Positions 14,630 to 24,199 are shown, counted from the first letter of the stretch. The stretch: 60,020 nt of DNA from Ruminococcaceae bacterium UBA1425 (GCA_002329365.1 DCUB01000045.1:1-60020); one strand, 5' to 3'. A program made the numbers and translations. Notes: generated by a model from the sequence alone, not told the origin.

Positions 14630-17365
14630 TCAGAAGGAGCCGTTATTATCGCTATACTGTTCTTCGCTGTTTTCTCCGCTGAATACAAACTTACCCTTAA
14701 GCGGCAGGTAAACGGAGGCCTTGAATAAATCGCCGTCTATGGATATAACAAGCCTACCGTTTTGAAGCCTGCACAAATCCTTTGCTATGGACAGTCCGAG
14801 CCCGTTACCCTCGGCGGTTCTTGACTTGTCGCCCCTTACAAACCTTTCGGTAAGCTCCTCCGGCGTGATGTTCAACGGCTCGCGCGAAATATTCTTGACC
14901 TCGAAAATGCCGTAATAGTCGTTGCTTGAAACGGTTACATAAACTCTGCTTCCCGGCTCCGAGTACTTTCTTGCGTTATTCAGAAGGTTGTCTATTATGC
15001 GGAAGGTCTTCTGGCTGTCGGCAAAAATAACGGGCGGCACCGAAGGCTCACTGAAGCGTATATCGAGATTGTTTTCGTCAAAAAGGTCGTTCATCTCGCC
15101 GATAGTCTGAACGGCAAGCTCCGTGAGGTTGATTCCGACGGGGTTTAATGTAACGTTTCCCGTCGATACCTTTGAAGCTTCAATAAGGTCCTCAATAAGT
15201 CTTTTCAGCTTAATGGACTTTTCATCAAGGACGTTAATGTAAGAGAGCGCCGTTTCATCCGTTATATCACACTTTTTCAGCAAATCGATATAAGAAATAA
15301 CTGCCGTCAGCGGAGTTTTTAGGTCGTGCGAAACATTAGTTATAAGCTCCGTTTTGGTGCGCTCGTCCTTTACCGCCTTTTCGACAGCCGCGCGAAGCTC
15401 CTCCCTGTTAAGACGTATGCCGTCGGCAAGTGCCTTTAACGATTCGGGCATTTTATCGGCGTCGGGAATTTTCGAAAAGCCATAACCCGCCGCGTCTGTG
15501 ATTTCGTCGAGATATCTCATGTATTTTATCCCCTTGAACAGCACGAAACCGTTGAGAGCGGCAAGAAGGAGCAGACCTAATAAGGACAAGTCGCCGTTTC
15601 CCGTTACAAGGAAAGCTGCGAATATGACGTTTAAGAGAAGATATACGGCAAACGCGAGAATCAAAAAGCGGCTGAACTTTTTCGGTCTGTACGAAAGCGC
15701 GGAAATCATTCTTTTGAATACCCTGCATAAATAACGGAAAAACCGCTTCGAGAAACGGTACAGCGTCAGGGCAAGCCTGACTGTGACGAAATTTCTGAAA
15801 TACGGCTTTCCCGCCTTGACAATGCGGACTATTGACGCGAGCCATTCCGTGAAAACCAGCCACAGCGCGGCGCACAGCGCGGAAATGCCCGCAAGAACCC
15901 ATGTGTAATATTCGTTATATGGTGTATACTGCGAATGAACAAAGCGAAAATAACTTGAAAAACCGCCTGTAAAGGAGAAAAGGGAACCTGCTATGTAAGC
16001 AACCGGCACGAAAAGAGCTGTTGCCGCCGCGGCCGACAATGCAAAATGAAGGTCGCCGGGAACTTTGTCGATATACGCGGTCGAATAACCCTCAACATCG
16101 TTTTTGTGACCGCACAGGCAAAGCAGGATAACAAAAAGCAGCAATGCGGCAACGAACGAAATGATTGCAACGACTATGTCCCTGCCGACACTGTCGCTGA
16201 TGTTCCGGCTGAAAAAGCCGTAAAGCTGGTAATACATATCGCCCTCGACAAGAGGACTTTCAAGGTACGCGATAACAGTCAGATTTCTATTGCCTAATCT
16301 GTATCTCACGGTGTCGCCGATGCCGGAGCCTCCGACTGATTTATCGTAGCCGTCAAAGCCGCTGATTTCAAGCTTGCCGCCACCGTAAATCAGGTAACAG
16401 CCGTGACCGCGAGCATTCGCCGCGATGTCCTTTAAGCCTTCCGTGTTTGTCATAATTACTCTGCCGGATTCGTTCAAAACGGCGTATTTAAAATTAACGC
16501 AGCTCTCAAGCTCGGCTTTTGAAAAGGAGATATCTGTTTCGATTCCGTTTATATAATAATCACGGCAGCGGTCAAAGGCGTCGGAAATGACAGAACGGGC
16601 TTCCTGTTCGTTGAGGTCGTAAAGGATTTGGTAGTTGTTTGTGCTCCATATATACACATCGCCGTTCGAGAGGTCGATGGAACCGTCAAATTCATAGGAT
16701 TGCTCATAAAACGCGTCCTCCCTGACAAGTCCCTCGTATTCAAGGAATCCGAGACCGCCCGTTTTTTTCAGAATGCTTTGAGCTATCTGAACGTTTTTGG
16801 GAGCAAAGCTGTCGATTACAATATCGGTGTATTTGCCGGCGGTTGTAACTGTCGTATCCTGACGACCGGAGGTCTCCGAAACGGCTTCGGATGCGTCGAC
16901 CTCAGATTTTGTTGTGTATTCGCCGGCAACGGCGGACGTTGTCGTCTCGACATATTTGTTGTACTCGTCGTCGTATCTGCCGTCATCGTCCCTGTCGTAA
17001 TGAGTCGCCACATAGTAAAGCTCGCCCTCAATTATTGAGGCTTTTTTTAACAGATATTGTTGAAGCGCATCGTTTACCTCCTCATCCCTGCGCGACGATA
17101 TTTCATCATACAGCCCTTCATCGTTCATATGGGATGCAAGCACGGCTACGGAGGAAATGTCCTTTTGCGCCACGTTGTAGAAAGCAGAGGTATTCTCAAA
17201 CCTTTTTGCTTTTTCACCTATGGCTTCAACAGAGCCGTAAAAGCTGAAAGCGCTTGCCGCGGCTGAGGCGCAATAAACGCTTTCAAAAATCAGCGCCGCC
17301 GAAGCTATCGCGCAAAGCGCCTTAAACCACAGAGAATGCTTAAATTTTTTCGATTTTGTATCCAA
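14630..17365 (-). CDS. Membrane sensor histidine kinase
   Basis: At 911 residues it is long for the family. An N-terminal helix (about 14-34) is followed by a large extracytoplasmic sensor region (about 35-400), then several helices (about 400-420, 440-530, 570-620). The cytosolic kinase has the H box NVSHDLKTPL (phospho-His near 675), N box LLNNARKY (near 797) and G box GNGLGLSIA (near 855). It autophosphorylates and passes phosphate to the regulator encoded just upstream. The sensor region has low-complexity Thr/Ser/Asp stretches and no domain I recognise. The start overlaps the regulator gene by 26 bases, implying coupling. Confidence 0.93.
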   Translation of the reverse strand: MDTKSKKFKHSLWFKALCAIASAALIFESVYCASAAASAFSFYGSVEAIGEKAKRFENTSAFYNVAQKDISSVAVLASHMNDEGLYDEISSRRDEEVNDALQQYLLKKASIIEGELYYVATHYDRDDDGRYDDEYNKYVETTTSAVAGEYTTKSEVDASEAVSETSGRQDTTVTTAGKYTDIVIDSFAPKNVQIAQSILKKTGGLGFLEYEGLVREDAFYEQSYEFDGSIDLSNGDVYIWSTNNYQILYDLNEQEARSVISDAFDRCRDYYINGIETDISFSKAELESCVNFKYAVLNESGRVIMTNTEGLKDIAANARGHGCYLIYGGGKLEISGFDGYDKSVGGSGIGDTVRYRLGNRNLTVIAYLESPLVEGDMYYQLYGFFSRNISDSVGRDIVVAIISFVAALLLFVILLCLCGHKNDVEGYSTAYIDKVPGDLHFALSAAAATALFVPVAYIAGSLFSFTGGFSSYFRFVHSQYTPYNEYYTWVLAGISALCAALWLVFTEWLASIVRIVKAGKPYFRNFVTVRLALTLYRFSKRFFRYLCRVFKRMISALSYRPKKFSRFLILAFAVYLLLNVIFAAFLVTGNGDLSLLGLLLLAALNGFVLFKGIKYMRYLDEITDAAGYGFSKIPDADKMPESLKALADGIRLNREELRAAVEKAVKDERTKTELITNVSHDLKTPLTAVISYIDLLKKCDITDETALSYINVLDEKSIKLKRLIEDLIEASKVSTGNVTLNPVGINLTELAVQTIGEMNDLFDENNLDIRFSEPSVPPVIFADSQKTFRIIDNLLNNARKYSEPGSRVYVTVSSNDYYGIFEVKNISREPLNITPEELTERFVRGDKSRTAEGNGLGLSIAKDLCRLQNGRLVISIDGDLFKASVYLPLKGKFVFSGENSEEQYSDNNGSF

Positions 17366-18029
17366 TTCCCCACACCACCTTCAGATATTTCGGGTCTTTG
17401 GGATTTATCTCGATTTTTTCTCTGATTTTCTTGATATGTACAGTCACGGTTTTTTCCGTAGTAAATGACGGCTCGTTCCATACAGCCTCATAGATACGGG
17501 CGGTGGAAAGCACCCTGCCCATATTCATCATAAGGTATTCAAGAATGCCGTATTCCCTTGCCGTAAGCCTCACGGGCTCGCCGTCAAGAGTGACCTCCTT
17601 TGACTCCGTGTCAAGCGTGAGACCGCCTGTCGTAATAAGAGTGTCGCTCGTCCTGATGCTTCCCAAGGATACATACCTTCGTATCTGCGACTTCACCCTT
17701 GCCATCAGCTCAAGCGGATTGAACGGTTTGGTGACATAGTCGTCGGCGCCGAAGCTCAGCCCCGCTATCTTATCGGTATCCTCGCTCTTTGCTGAAAGCA
17801 GAATTATGGGAAAGTTGTATGCTTCCCGCATTTTGAGCGTCGCCGAAAGTCCGTCAAGCTGAGGCATCATGATGTCGAGTATAACGCAGTGAACCTCGTT
17901 TGAGCGGACAAGCTTAACTGCCTCCATTCCGTTTTTCGCCTTGAGAACCTCGTAGCCTTCAAGCTTTAAAAATGTTTCGATCGAGTCAAGAATAGCGTCG
18001 TCGTCGTCGCAGACAAGCACACGGTACAT
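17340..18029 (-). CDS. OmpR/PhoB-family response regulator
   Basis: The ATG at 18029 is preferred because AAAGGAG sits directly against the alternative ATG at 18038, too close for that one. The 229-residue protein has a receiver domain with acidic pocket DDD (8-10), phospho-acceptor Asp52 (ILDIMMP), Ser79 and Lys101 (TKPF). A winged-helix DNA-binding domain follows (about 130-228, LTAREYGILEYLM ... TVTVHIKKIREKI). It is the partner of the overlapping histidine kinase; targets are unknown. A promoter is present at 18054-18081. Confidence 0.95.
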   Translation of the reverse strand: MYRVLVCDDDDAILDSIETFLKLEGYEVLKAKNGMEAVKLVRSNEVHCVILDIMMPQLDGLSATLKMREAYNFPIILLSAKSEDTDKIAGLSFGADDYVTKPFNPLELMARVKSQIRRYVSLGSIRTSDTLITTGGLTLDTESKEVTLDGEPVRLTAREYGILEYLMMNMGRVLSTARIYEAVWNEPSFTTEKTVTVHIKKIREKIEINPKDPKYLKVVWGIGYKIEKI

Positions 18030-18053
18030 ATGCGGCATCTCCTTTCCGTAACG

Positions 18054-18081
18054 ATTATATCAGATTTCAAGATATTTTCAA
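18054..18081 (-). promoter_or_regulatory. Sigma-A promoter of the two-component operon
   Basis: Minus strand TTGAAA (18076-18081), 16-base spacer, TATAAT (18054-18059), about 25 bases before the start codon. It is divergent from the promoter at 18191. Confidence 0.75.
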
Positions 18082-18190
18082 ACCCGATATAAATATTAAA
18101 CCATCCGAAAGTTAAAAAAGGGGGAATGCAATAGTTAAGAAAAAGTTAAAAAACGGAAATCATTACAAACATAAATTATTTATATTTATC

Positions 18191-18219
18191 TTGCAAAAAA
18201 GGCGAGCCTATGTTATATT
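18191..18219 (+). promoter_or_regulatory. Sigma-A promoter of the transporter-oxidoreductase-membrane protein operon
   Basis: TTGCAA (18191-18196), 17-base spacer, TATATT (18214-18219) with an upstream TGT extension. It is about 45 bases before the TTG start at 18265. Confidence 0.75.
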
Positions 18220-18264
18220 ATTTTAGATACTTTGAACATAATGAAATATTCGGAGGCGATATTA

Positions 18265-19869
18265 TTGGCGAAGGAGAAGCAAAATAGCGTTACTGTTTCC
18301 GACGAAGAGTTCACCGAAGAACAGATAAACTATGTTTATCAGGACAGGCGTTATGTCGGAACAAAGGAGACAATAGGTTACGTTCTTTGGGACATGGCAC
18401 AAAGCTTCAATATCAATAACTACTCCGGCCGCTTTGTGAACAATATTCTTCAAATCGATTTCGGTCTTCAGCAGATACTTTCGTTTGTCAACGGCATATG
18501 GGATGTGGTTAACGATATTTTCACGGCGGCAATCGTGGACAAAACGCGCACAAGATGGGGAAAATTCAAGCCATATCTCGTTGTTCTTGCGCTTCCCGGA
18601 ACAATCGGTACGATGCTTTACTGGATATTGCCGCTTCTTTTCCCGGGCGCTTCACCGACATATCTTCCGAAGTTTATTACATACTTTATGCTTGCGATAT
18701 TGCGCGAGGGCGCGGGTACGTTCAGGGGCATAGCGCAGGGCGGACTGCTCGCTACAATAACTCCTCACCCTGTGGACAGAACAAGGTTAATTACGCTTGC
18801 CAACTTCGCCTCCGGCGCGCTGGGCGAAAAGCTGCCAGGTCAGATTATGACGGTGCTTATTGACCTGATAGACAACGGCGTCATAAAGCCGAAAACCTCT
18901 GCGGGCGTTTCGGCTGTCTACACAAAGCTTTTCGTAGCAATGGGTGTTTTCACAACGTTTGTAAGCGGAGCGGTCACGCTATGGTTCAACATGATAGTCA
19001 AGGAGCGAGTCGCTCAGTCCATCGAGCGTCCGAGCATCATGCAGGGAATAAAGTCAATTATAAACAACAAGCCTATTCTGCTGATGACGCTGCAGCAGAT
19101 ATTGGGCTCGTTCTCAATCGGCGGCAGCAAGTCCGATTATTACATAGACGTTCTGCATTTCGCTTCCCTTGAGCTTATCGCGGGCATACCGGGCGCGTTA
19201 GTGCATCCTGTAAGCTATGCGATTGTTCCGTGGTTCAGGCGTCATTTCTCCACCAAGTTTTTGTATATATCCGGCCAGTACATCGCCGATGTTCTGATGA
19301 TACCCGTGTTCCTTATAGGAAGTATAGGAGGCAAGAAACACGGTCTTTACAAGAACAAAATCATTATGGGCATTGTAATGGCTCTTGAAGAAACAATATT
19401 CATGTTTTTCTACGGCGTCAGGAGAGTAATTCCCGCCGAAATGTCAAACGAAGCCATGGACTACTGCGAATGGAAGAACGGTTACAGAACCGAGGCTATG
19501 ACCTCCGTAGCAAAGGGACTCGCAAGCAAGCTGGCGGGTATATATACGGGGCTTGTACAGCTACAGATTAAGAAGTGGATAGGATATGACCAGACAAAGT
19601 TCATATCCGGCGCCGATCAGACGGACAAAACAAAATACTGGCTCTTCGCTTCTTTCGCGATTCTGCCGTCAATTACGGGCGCTATAAGCATAGTTCCGAT
19701 GCTGTTCTACGATTTGTCGGGCAAAAAGCGCGAAAAAATGTATGCGGAGCTTCTTGCAAGGCGGAGCGAGATGTCGGCAAAGGCTTCGTCCGGAGACGCC
19801 GAAACAATGAAGCAGGTCGCCGCCGAACAGATGGCGGTACGTGAAAAGAACAAGCATAAAAAACTGTAA
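18265..19869 (+). CDS. GPH-type (MelB-like) glycoside:cation symporter
   Basis: The start is TTG at 18265, eight bases after CGGAGG; an in-frame ATG at 18232 lacks a ribosome site. The 534-residue protein has about 12 membrane helices and the MelB-family signature DVVNDIFTAAIVDKTRTRWGKFKPYLV (cation-binding Asp region and loop 2-3). The C-terminal YDLSGKKREKMYAELLARR resembles the ending of many GPH transporters. A longer than usual polar tail (about 490-534) is Ala/Glu/Lys rich. The substrate cannot be told; it heads an operon with an FAD oxidoreductase (16-base gap). Confidence 0.9.
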   Translation: MAKEKQNSVTVSDEEFTEEQINYVYQDRRYVGTKETIGYVLWDMAQSFNINNYSGRFVNNILQIDFGLQQILSFVNGIWDVVNDIFTAAIVDKTRTRWGKFKPYLVVLALPGTIGTMLYWILPLLFPGASPTYLPKFITYFMLAILREGAGTFRGIAQGGLLATITPHPVDRTRLITLANFASGALGEKLPGQIMTVLIDLIDNGVIKPKTSAGVSAVYTKLFVAMGVFTTFVSGAVTLWFNMIVKERVAQSIERPSIMQGIKSIINNKPILLMTLQQILGSFSIGGSKSDYYIDVLHFASLELIAGIPGALVHPVSYAIVPWFRRHFSTKFLYISGQYIADVLMIPVFLIGSIGGKKHGLYKNKIIMGIVMALEETIFMFFYGVRRVIPAEMSNEAMDYCEWKNGYRTEAMTSVAKGLASKLAGIYTGLVQLQIKKWIGYDQTKFISGADQTDKTKYWLFASFAILPSITGAISIVPMLFYDLSGKKREKMYAELLARRSEMSAKASSGDAETMKQVAAEQMAVREKNKHKKL

Positions 19870-19885
19870 CAGAAGTGAAAGAAGA

Positions 19886-21445
19886 ATGAATGACAAAACA
19901 GCGATTATTATAGGCTCGGGTCCTGCCGGCCTTACGGCGGCATATGAGCTTCTTACAAAAACCGATATCAGGCCCGTTATCATTGAAAAGGAAAGCTTTG
20001 TAGGAGGTATTTCCCGCACTGCGGAGTACAACGGAAACAGGATTGATATAGGCGGTCACCGTTTCTTTTCAAAAAGCGATACTGTAATGGAGCTCTGGAA
20101 GAAACTGATGCCGCTTCAGGGTATGCCGTCATATGACGACAGGCTGCTCGGCAGGGAAAGCACATTAATGCCCGGAGGGCCTGACCCCGACAAAGAGGAC
20201 AGGGTTCTTCTTGTGCGCAACCGTGTTTCGAGAATTTACTATCTTCGCAGATTTTTTGATTATCCCTTATCCTTAAAGCCCCAGACATTCATCAACATGG
20301 GGCTTGTAAACACAATGCGTGCGGGCTTCGGATATATCGGCTCCGCCCTGCACAAGCGCCCCGAAAACAACCTTGAGGACTTCATGATAAACAGGTTTGG
20401 CAAGCAGCTTTATAATATGTTCTTCAAGAATTATACTGAAAAGGTCTGGGGTAGGGCGCCCGCTGATATCAACGCGGACTGGGGCGCGCAGAGAATAAAG
20501 GGCCTGTCGCTCAGCAAGACGGTAGCGGCGGCTGTAAAAAACATTGCGGGAGCAGGCAAAAACAATAAAAATGTCGAAACGTCGCTAATCGAAAGCTTCT
20601 ATTACCCGAAGTTCGGCCCCGGTCAGCTTTGGGAAACAATGAAAGACGAAGTCGAACGTCTCGGCGGCGAGATTATTTTCAACGCCGACGTAACTGCGCT
20701 TGAAACAGAAAACGGGTTATTAAAAAGCGTTACGGCAAAAACGGCAGAGGGTGAAATCAGGCGCGAGGCGGACTGGTTTATTTCAAGTATGCCTATATCG
20801 GAGCTTATACCCGCTTTGGGCAGCGCTGTCGAAGATGAGGACGTAAAAAGAATTGCGTCAGAGTTGCCTTACAGGGATTTTATTACGGTAGGTCTGCTCG
20901 TCAACAAGCTGAAAATCAGAAATACAACAAAAATAAAAACGCTGTCTGACATCGTTCCCGACTGCTGGATATACATTCAGGAGGAGGACGTTAAGGTCGG
21001 CAGGCTTCAGATATTCAACAACTGGTCGCCTTATATGGTCAAAGACCCCGTAAACACTGTCTGGGTAGGTCTTGAATATTTCTGCAACGAGGGCGACGAG
21101 ATGTGGAACGCTTCCGACAGCGGCTTTATTGCGGAAGCTGTTGAGGAAATGGTCAAAATCGGCATTCTTGATAGCGGGGACGTCCTTGACAGCGTGCGGA
21201 TTAAGGTCAAAAAGGCATATCCCGCTTATTTCGGCAGTTATGAGCATTTCGACAAGGTTCGCCGCTGTCTTGACGGGTTTTCAAACCTTTACTGTATCGG
21301 ACGGAACGGGCAGCACAGATACAACAACATGGACCATTCAATGCTCACTGCCGTTGAGGCGGTTAACGCTATAAAAAACGGCGGCGGTTTAAAGGATACG
21401 GTCTGGAACGTTAACGCCGAAAAGGACTATCACGAAAAGAAGTAA
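19886..21445 (+). CDS. FAD-dependent oxidoreductase of the amine oxidase/UDP-galactopyranose mutase type
   Basis: The start at 19886 (MNDKTAIIIG) is chosen so the protein begins at the dinucleotide fold; an upstream frame to 19841 overlaps the transporter. The 519-residue product has GSGPAGLTAAYELL (about 9-22), a conserved GGISRTAEYNG, and IGGHRFFSKSD (about 55-65), a motif shared by protoporphyrinogen-oxidase-like and envelope-sugar-linked flavoproteins. The C-terminal GRNGQHRYNNMDHSMLTAVEA closes the FAD site. Its neighbour, a GT-C-like membrane protein 15 bases downstream, suggests a role in surface polysaccharide or lipid-sugar chemistry. Confidence 0.88.
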   Translation: MNDKTAIIIGSGPAGLTAAYELLTKTDIRPVIIEKESFVGGISRTAEYNGNRIDIGGHRFFSKSDTVMELWKKLMPLQGMPSYDDRLLGRESTLMPGGPDPDKEDRVLLVRNRVSRIYYLRRFFDYPLSLKPQTFINMGLVNTMRAGFGYIGSALHKRPENNLEDFMINRFGKQLYNMFFKNYTEKVWGRAPADINADWGAQRIKGLSLSKTVAAAVKNIAGAGKNNKNVETSLIESFYYPKFGPGQLWETMKDEVERLGGEIIFNADVTALETENGLLKSVTAKTAEGEIRREADWFISSMPISELIPALGSAVEDEDVKRIASELPYRDFITVGLLVNKLKIRNTTKIKTLSDIVPDCWIYIQEEDVKVGRLQIFNNWSPYMVKDPVNTVWVGLEYFCNEGDEMWNASDSGFIAEAVEEMVKIGILDSGDVLDSVRIKVKKAYPAYFGSYEHFDKVRRCLDGFSNLYCIGRNGQHRYNNMDHSMLTAVEAVNAIKNGGGLKDTVWNVNAEKDYHEKK

Positions 21446-21460
21446 CAGAAGGTGAATTTT

Positions 21461-22945
21461 ATGAATAACAATGAAATTACCTCGCCTTTGATGAGTAAGG
21501 CGTGGCAGTGTTTTTTCAAGGTTTTTATGTTTGTCCCGCTTCTTATGATAAGCTTCGAGCTCGACAACGATATATGGTTTCTTCTGAACGGCGGGCGTTA
21601 TGTTATGCAAAACGGCTTTCCGTTTACAGAGCCGTTTTCCATCCATGAGGGCATGAGCTTCGTAATGCAGCAGTGGCTTTCCGCGGTGATTTTCTGGCTT
21701 TGTTACAGCGTTTTCGGCAAGGTCTGCCTTTTAATTGTTGTCGCGCTTACCTTTGCCGCGATTATTTTTATACTGTACCGGCTTTGTATGCTCGTAAGCG
21801 AAGGTAATTTCCTCGTCTCGTTCGGGGTTACTGTCATAACGGCGGCTTATATGTCCTATTTTTACAGGACAAGGCCTTATATATTCACCGTTCTGATATT
21901 AGCAGTTCTTATTTTTGCCCTTGAGAAATACGCGCGAACAAAAAGCGTTAAATGGTTGATTTTATTACCGTTCCTTTCCGTTTTGCTTATTAACCTTCAC
22001 GCTTCGATGTGGATGATGTTCTTTGTATTAATGCTTCCGTTTTTTGTTGACGCCTTTAAATTCAGGGTGCTGTTTGTTAGGGGAGAGGGCTACTCAAAGC
22101 TGCCGCTTGTTGTAGCCGCCGTCATATCCGCCGCGGCAGGGTTTATTAACCCTTGCGGCATTGACGCAATGACATATCTTCTGCGGTCGTACGGTCATCA
22201 GGAAATAAGCAAAGTCGTCGGCGAGATGTATCCGCCGAACATAATGACTTCCGTCGGAATAATGATTTTTTCGTCCTTTCTTGTTGTCGTATTAATTTAT
22301 TGTCTGTACCGAAAGGGCGAAACAAAGCTTCGTTATTTTCTCCTTACGCTCGGCACGGCATTTTTGACGCTTTCAAACGTCAGAAGCTATATCCTGTTTT
22401 TGCTTTGCGCAACTTTTCCCCTTGCGTACTATCTGAAAGACTTAAAGCAGAACGAAAAGCAGACGGAAGCAAAAACAAAAACCGAAAGCTCAAAGCAAAA
22501 GACAAGAATAATACTCGTATCTCTCATCTGCATACTGCTGATAGGCATAATACCGATAAGAATGTTAAAGCAGGATGAATCGGCGGGGCTTCCAGAGTGC
22601 AGACATGCTGTTGATTTCCTGTTAAAAAACACAGATTCTGAAAAGGTAAGGCTCTATACAGGCTACAACGATGGCGATTATGCCCAGTATATGGGCTTTA
22701 AAACATATATCGACGCCCGCGCCGAGGTTTACTGCATTGAAAACAACGGCAAGGCGGATATAATGCAGGAATACTACGATATGGAAATGGGGAATGTGAA
22801 TTACCGCCATGTCCTCGCAAAATATAATTTTACGCACCTGCTTGTGAACCCGGGCGACATTCTGTATATATATCTTGAGGATGATGACGGATATAAAAAA
22901 ATATATGACGACAACGTGTACAAGATATTCGTGCCGGTTACATAA
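21461..22945 (+). CDS. Polytopic membrane protein, GT-C glycosyltransferase-like
   Basis: The ATG at 21461 follows GAAGG by eight bases; a GTG at 21452 is in frame. The 494-residue protein has about 10-11 hydrophobic helices up to residue ~370 and an extracytoplasmic C-terminal domain (about 375-494). The segment between helices 1 and 2 (FELDNDIWFLLNGGRYVMQNG) with its acidic DND matches the catalytic loop position of GT-C lipid-sugar-using glycosyltransferases. I do not recognise a named family and the call rests on topology. It ends an operon with a transporter and an FAD enzyme. Confidence 0.7.
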   Translation: MNNNEITSPLMSKAWQCFFKVFMFVPLLMISFELDNDIWFLLNGGRYVMQNGFPFTEPFSIHEGMSFVMQQWLSAVIFWLCYSVFGKVCLLIVVALTFAAIIFILYRLCMLVSEGNFLVSFGVTVITAAYMSYFYRTRPYIFTVLILAVLIFALEKYARTKSVKWLILLPFLSVLLINLHASMWMMFFVLMLPFFVDAFKFRVLFVRGEGYSKLPLVVAAVISAAAGFINPCGIDAMTYLLRSYGHQEISKVVGEMYPPNIMTSVGIMIFSSFLVVVLIYCLYRKGETKLRYFLLTLGTAFLTLSNVRSYILFLLCATFPLAYYLKDLKQNEKQTEAKTKTESSKQKTRIILVSLICILLIGIIPIRMLKQDESAGLPECRHAVDFLLKNTDSEKVRLYTGYNDGDYAQYMGFKTYIDARAEVYCIENNGKADIMQEYYDMEMGNVNYRHVLAKYNFTHLLVNPGDILYIYLEDDDGYKKIYDDNVYKIFVPVT

Positions 22946-22962
22946 AAAGGGACATTATTTTT

Positions 22963-23051
22963 CGGAACGGTCAAGACAATCCCTACATGTTGTTTTCCAT
23001 GCTATGGAAATAAACTTTGTAGGGAACGGTCTTGACCGTTCCGCGTTTTTT
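22963..23051. repeat. Paired type A palindromic repeats forming a large inverted repeat / terminator
   Basis: The right unit (23019-23044) is a complete type A repeat: GTAGGG then a 20-base palindrome GGAACGGTC-TT-GACCGTTCC (23023-23042), then TTTTTT (23046-23051). The left unit (22963-22986) is its near-exact inverted copy with a decayed inner half. Between them is a small palindrome TTTCCAT-GCT-ATGGAAA. The structure lies between the convergent membrane-protein gene and iolG and can end rightward transcription. Confidence 0.8.
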
Positions 23052-23069
23052 ATGCAGATGAAATATAAA

Positions 23070-24095
23070 TTATAAACCGTATTCCGCCGCGATTTCCGCG
23101 ATTTTTACGGGAACGCCTTTTTCAAGCGACCTTTTGGCGGCAAGACCGATAAGCACCGGCTCAAGTCCGCAGTCGATGCCCACGCTTACGGGCTTGTCGT
23201 TTTCTATGCAGTCGATAAACTCCGAAACCTCATCCACATAAGCCCCCATATACCTTTCAAGGAAGAAAAGCAGCGGCTTTTCGGCGTGAACGCCCGTCGC
23301 GTCGGATATAACGGCGCTCGACTCGGTGTCGTTTGAAATCGCAACCTGTCCGAGGCTGCCGAACGCCTCAACTCTCTGGTCATAGCCGTAGCTTGCGCGG
23401 CGGCAGTTATCGATAACTGCCAAAGCTCCGTTTTTAAGCTTCATCGAGATAACTGCGGTGTCGATATCCCCCGCCTCGCCGATAGCCGGGTCGACAAGCA
23501 CGGCGCCGTAAGCGAAAACCTCATCGACCTCCGAGCCGGACATGAATCTTACCATATCAAAATCGTGTATGGTCATATCAAGGAAAATACCGCCGGAAAC
23601 CTTTATGTAGCTTACGGGCGGCGCGCCGGGGTCACGCGAACATATCTTCAGAACGTTGAGTTCGCCGATTTTGCCTGCCTCGACTGCGGCGCGGGTTTTT
23701 TTGAAGTTGTGGTCATATCTGCGGTTAAACCCTACCTGATACTTTATCCGGCTATTTTCAAGAGCTTTTTTAACCCCAAGGATTTTATTAACGTCATGGT
23801 CTATGGGCTTTTCGCAGAAAATGTGCTTGCCCGCCGCAATAGCCTCAAGCGATATGGACGAATGCGTGTCGGTTGACGAGCAGATAAGAACAGCGTCTAT
23901 GTCTTTGTCGTCGAGGATTTTGTGATAATCGGTATAAACCTCGCAAATACCTAAGTTTTTTGCCCACTGCTCCGTTTCGGGAGTAAGAAACGGGTCGGCG
24001 ACAGCCTTTACGGCAGCGCCCTTGACATACCTTGTTATCGATTCGCCGTGAACCTTTCCTATGCGTCCGACGCCGATAATGCCAACGTTTATCAT
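23070..24095 (-). CDS. iolG: myo-Inositol 2-dehydrogenase IolG
   Basis: The 341-residue Gfo/Idh/MocA protein has GVGRIGKVH (7-15) for NAD binding, CEKPID (about 94-99) with the catalytic Lys, and GGIFLDMTIHDFDMVRF (about 167-183) with the Asp/His pair of inositol dehydrogenases. It oxidises myo-inositol to 2-keto-myo-inositol, the first step of the pathway whose remaining genes lie upstream. AAGGAGA precedes the ATG. A 221-base repeat-bearing gap separates it from iolA, so it may be transcribed partly separately. Confidence 0.92.
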   Translation of the reverse strand: MINVGIIGVGRIGKVHGESITRYVKGAAVKAVADPFLTPETEQWAKNLGICEVYTDYHKILDDKDIDAVLICSSTDTHSSISLEAIAAGKHIFCEKPIDHDVNKILGVKKALENSRIKYQVGFNRRYDHNFKKTRAAVEAGKIGELNVLKICSRDPGAPPVSYIKVSGGIFLDMTIHDFDMVRFMSGSEVDEVFAYGAVLVDPAIGEAGDIDTAVISMKLKNGALAVIDNCRRASYGYDQRVEAFGSLGQVAISNDTESSAVISDATGVHAEKPLLFFLERYMGAYVDEVSEFIDCIENDKPVSVGIDCGLEPVLIGLAAKRSLEKGVPVKIAEIAAEYGL

Positions 24096-24199
24096 TTGTA
24101 TTTCTCCTTGTTATATAATCTTGTCAGTTGCGAAACGTGAAACGCGGTCCGAACTGTAAAAACCTGTGTTTAAAGCAGGTATTAAACCGTTAATTATGC

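Noticed and set aside
15453..15902. 149-residue frame within the histidine kinase
   Set aside because: Same-strand alternative frame overlapped by well-supported kinase sequence, with no recognisable domain or ribosome site.
18232..18264. ATG at 18232 as the transporter start
   Set aside because: No ribosome site precedes it and it sits close to the -10; TTG 18265 follows CGGAGG at ideal distance.
22963..23051. CRISPR-like repeat arrays
   Set aside because: Repeats are palindromic, dispersed and differ in spacing; there are no regularly spaced direct repeats with unique spacers and no cas genes anywhere in the window.
23070..24095. Assignment of the 23-kb Gfo/Idh gene as an unrelated dehydrogenase
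   Set aside because: Motifs and position at the end of the iol cluster favour IolG; scyllo-inositol specificity cannot be fully excluded.
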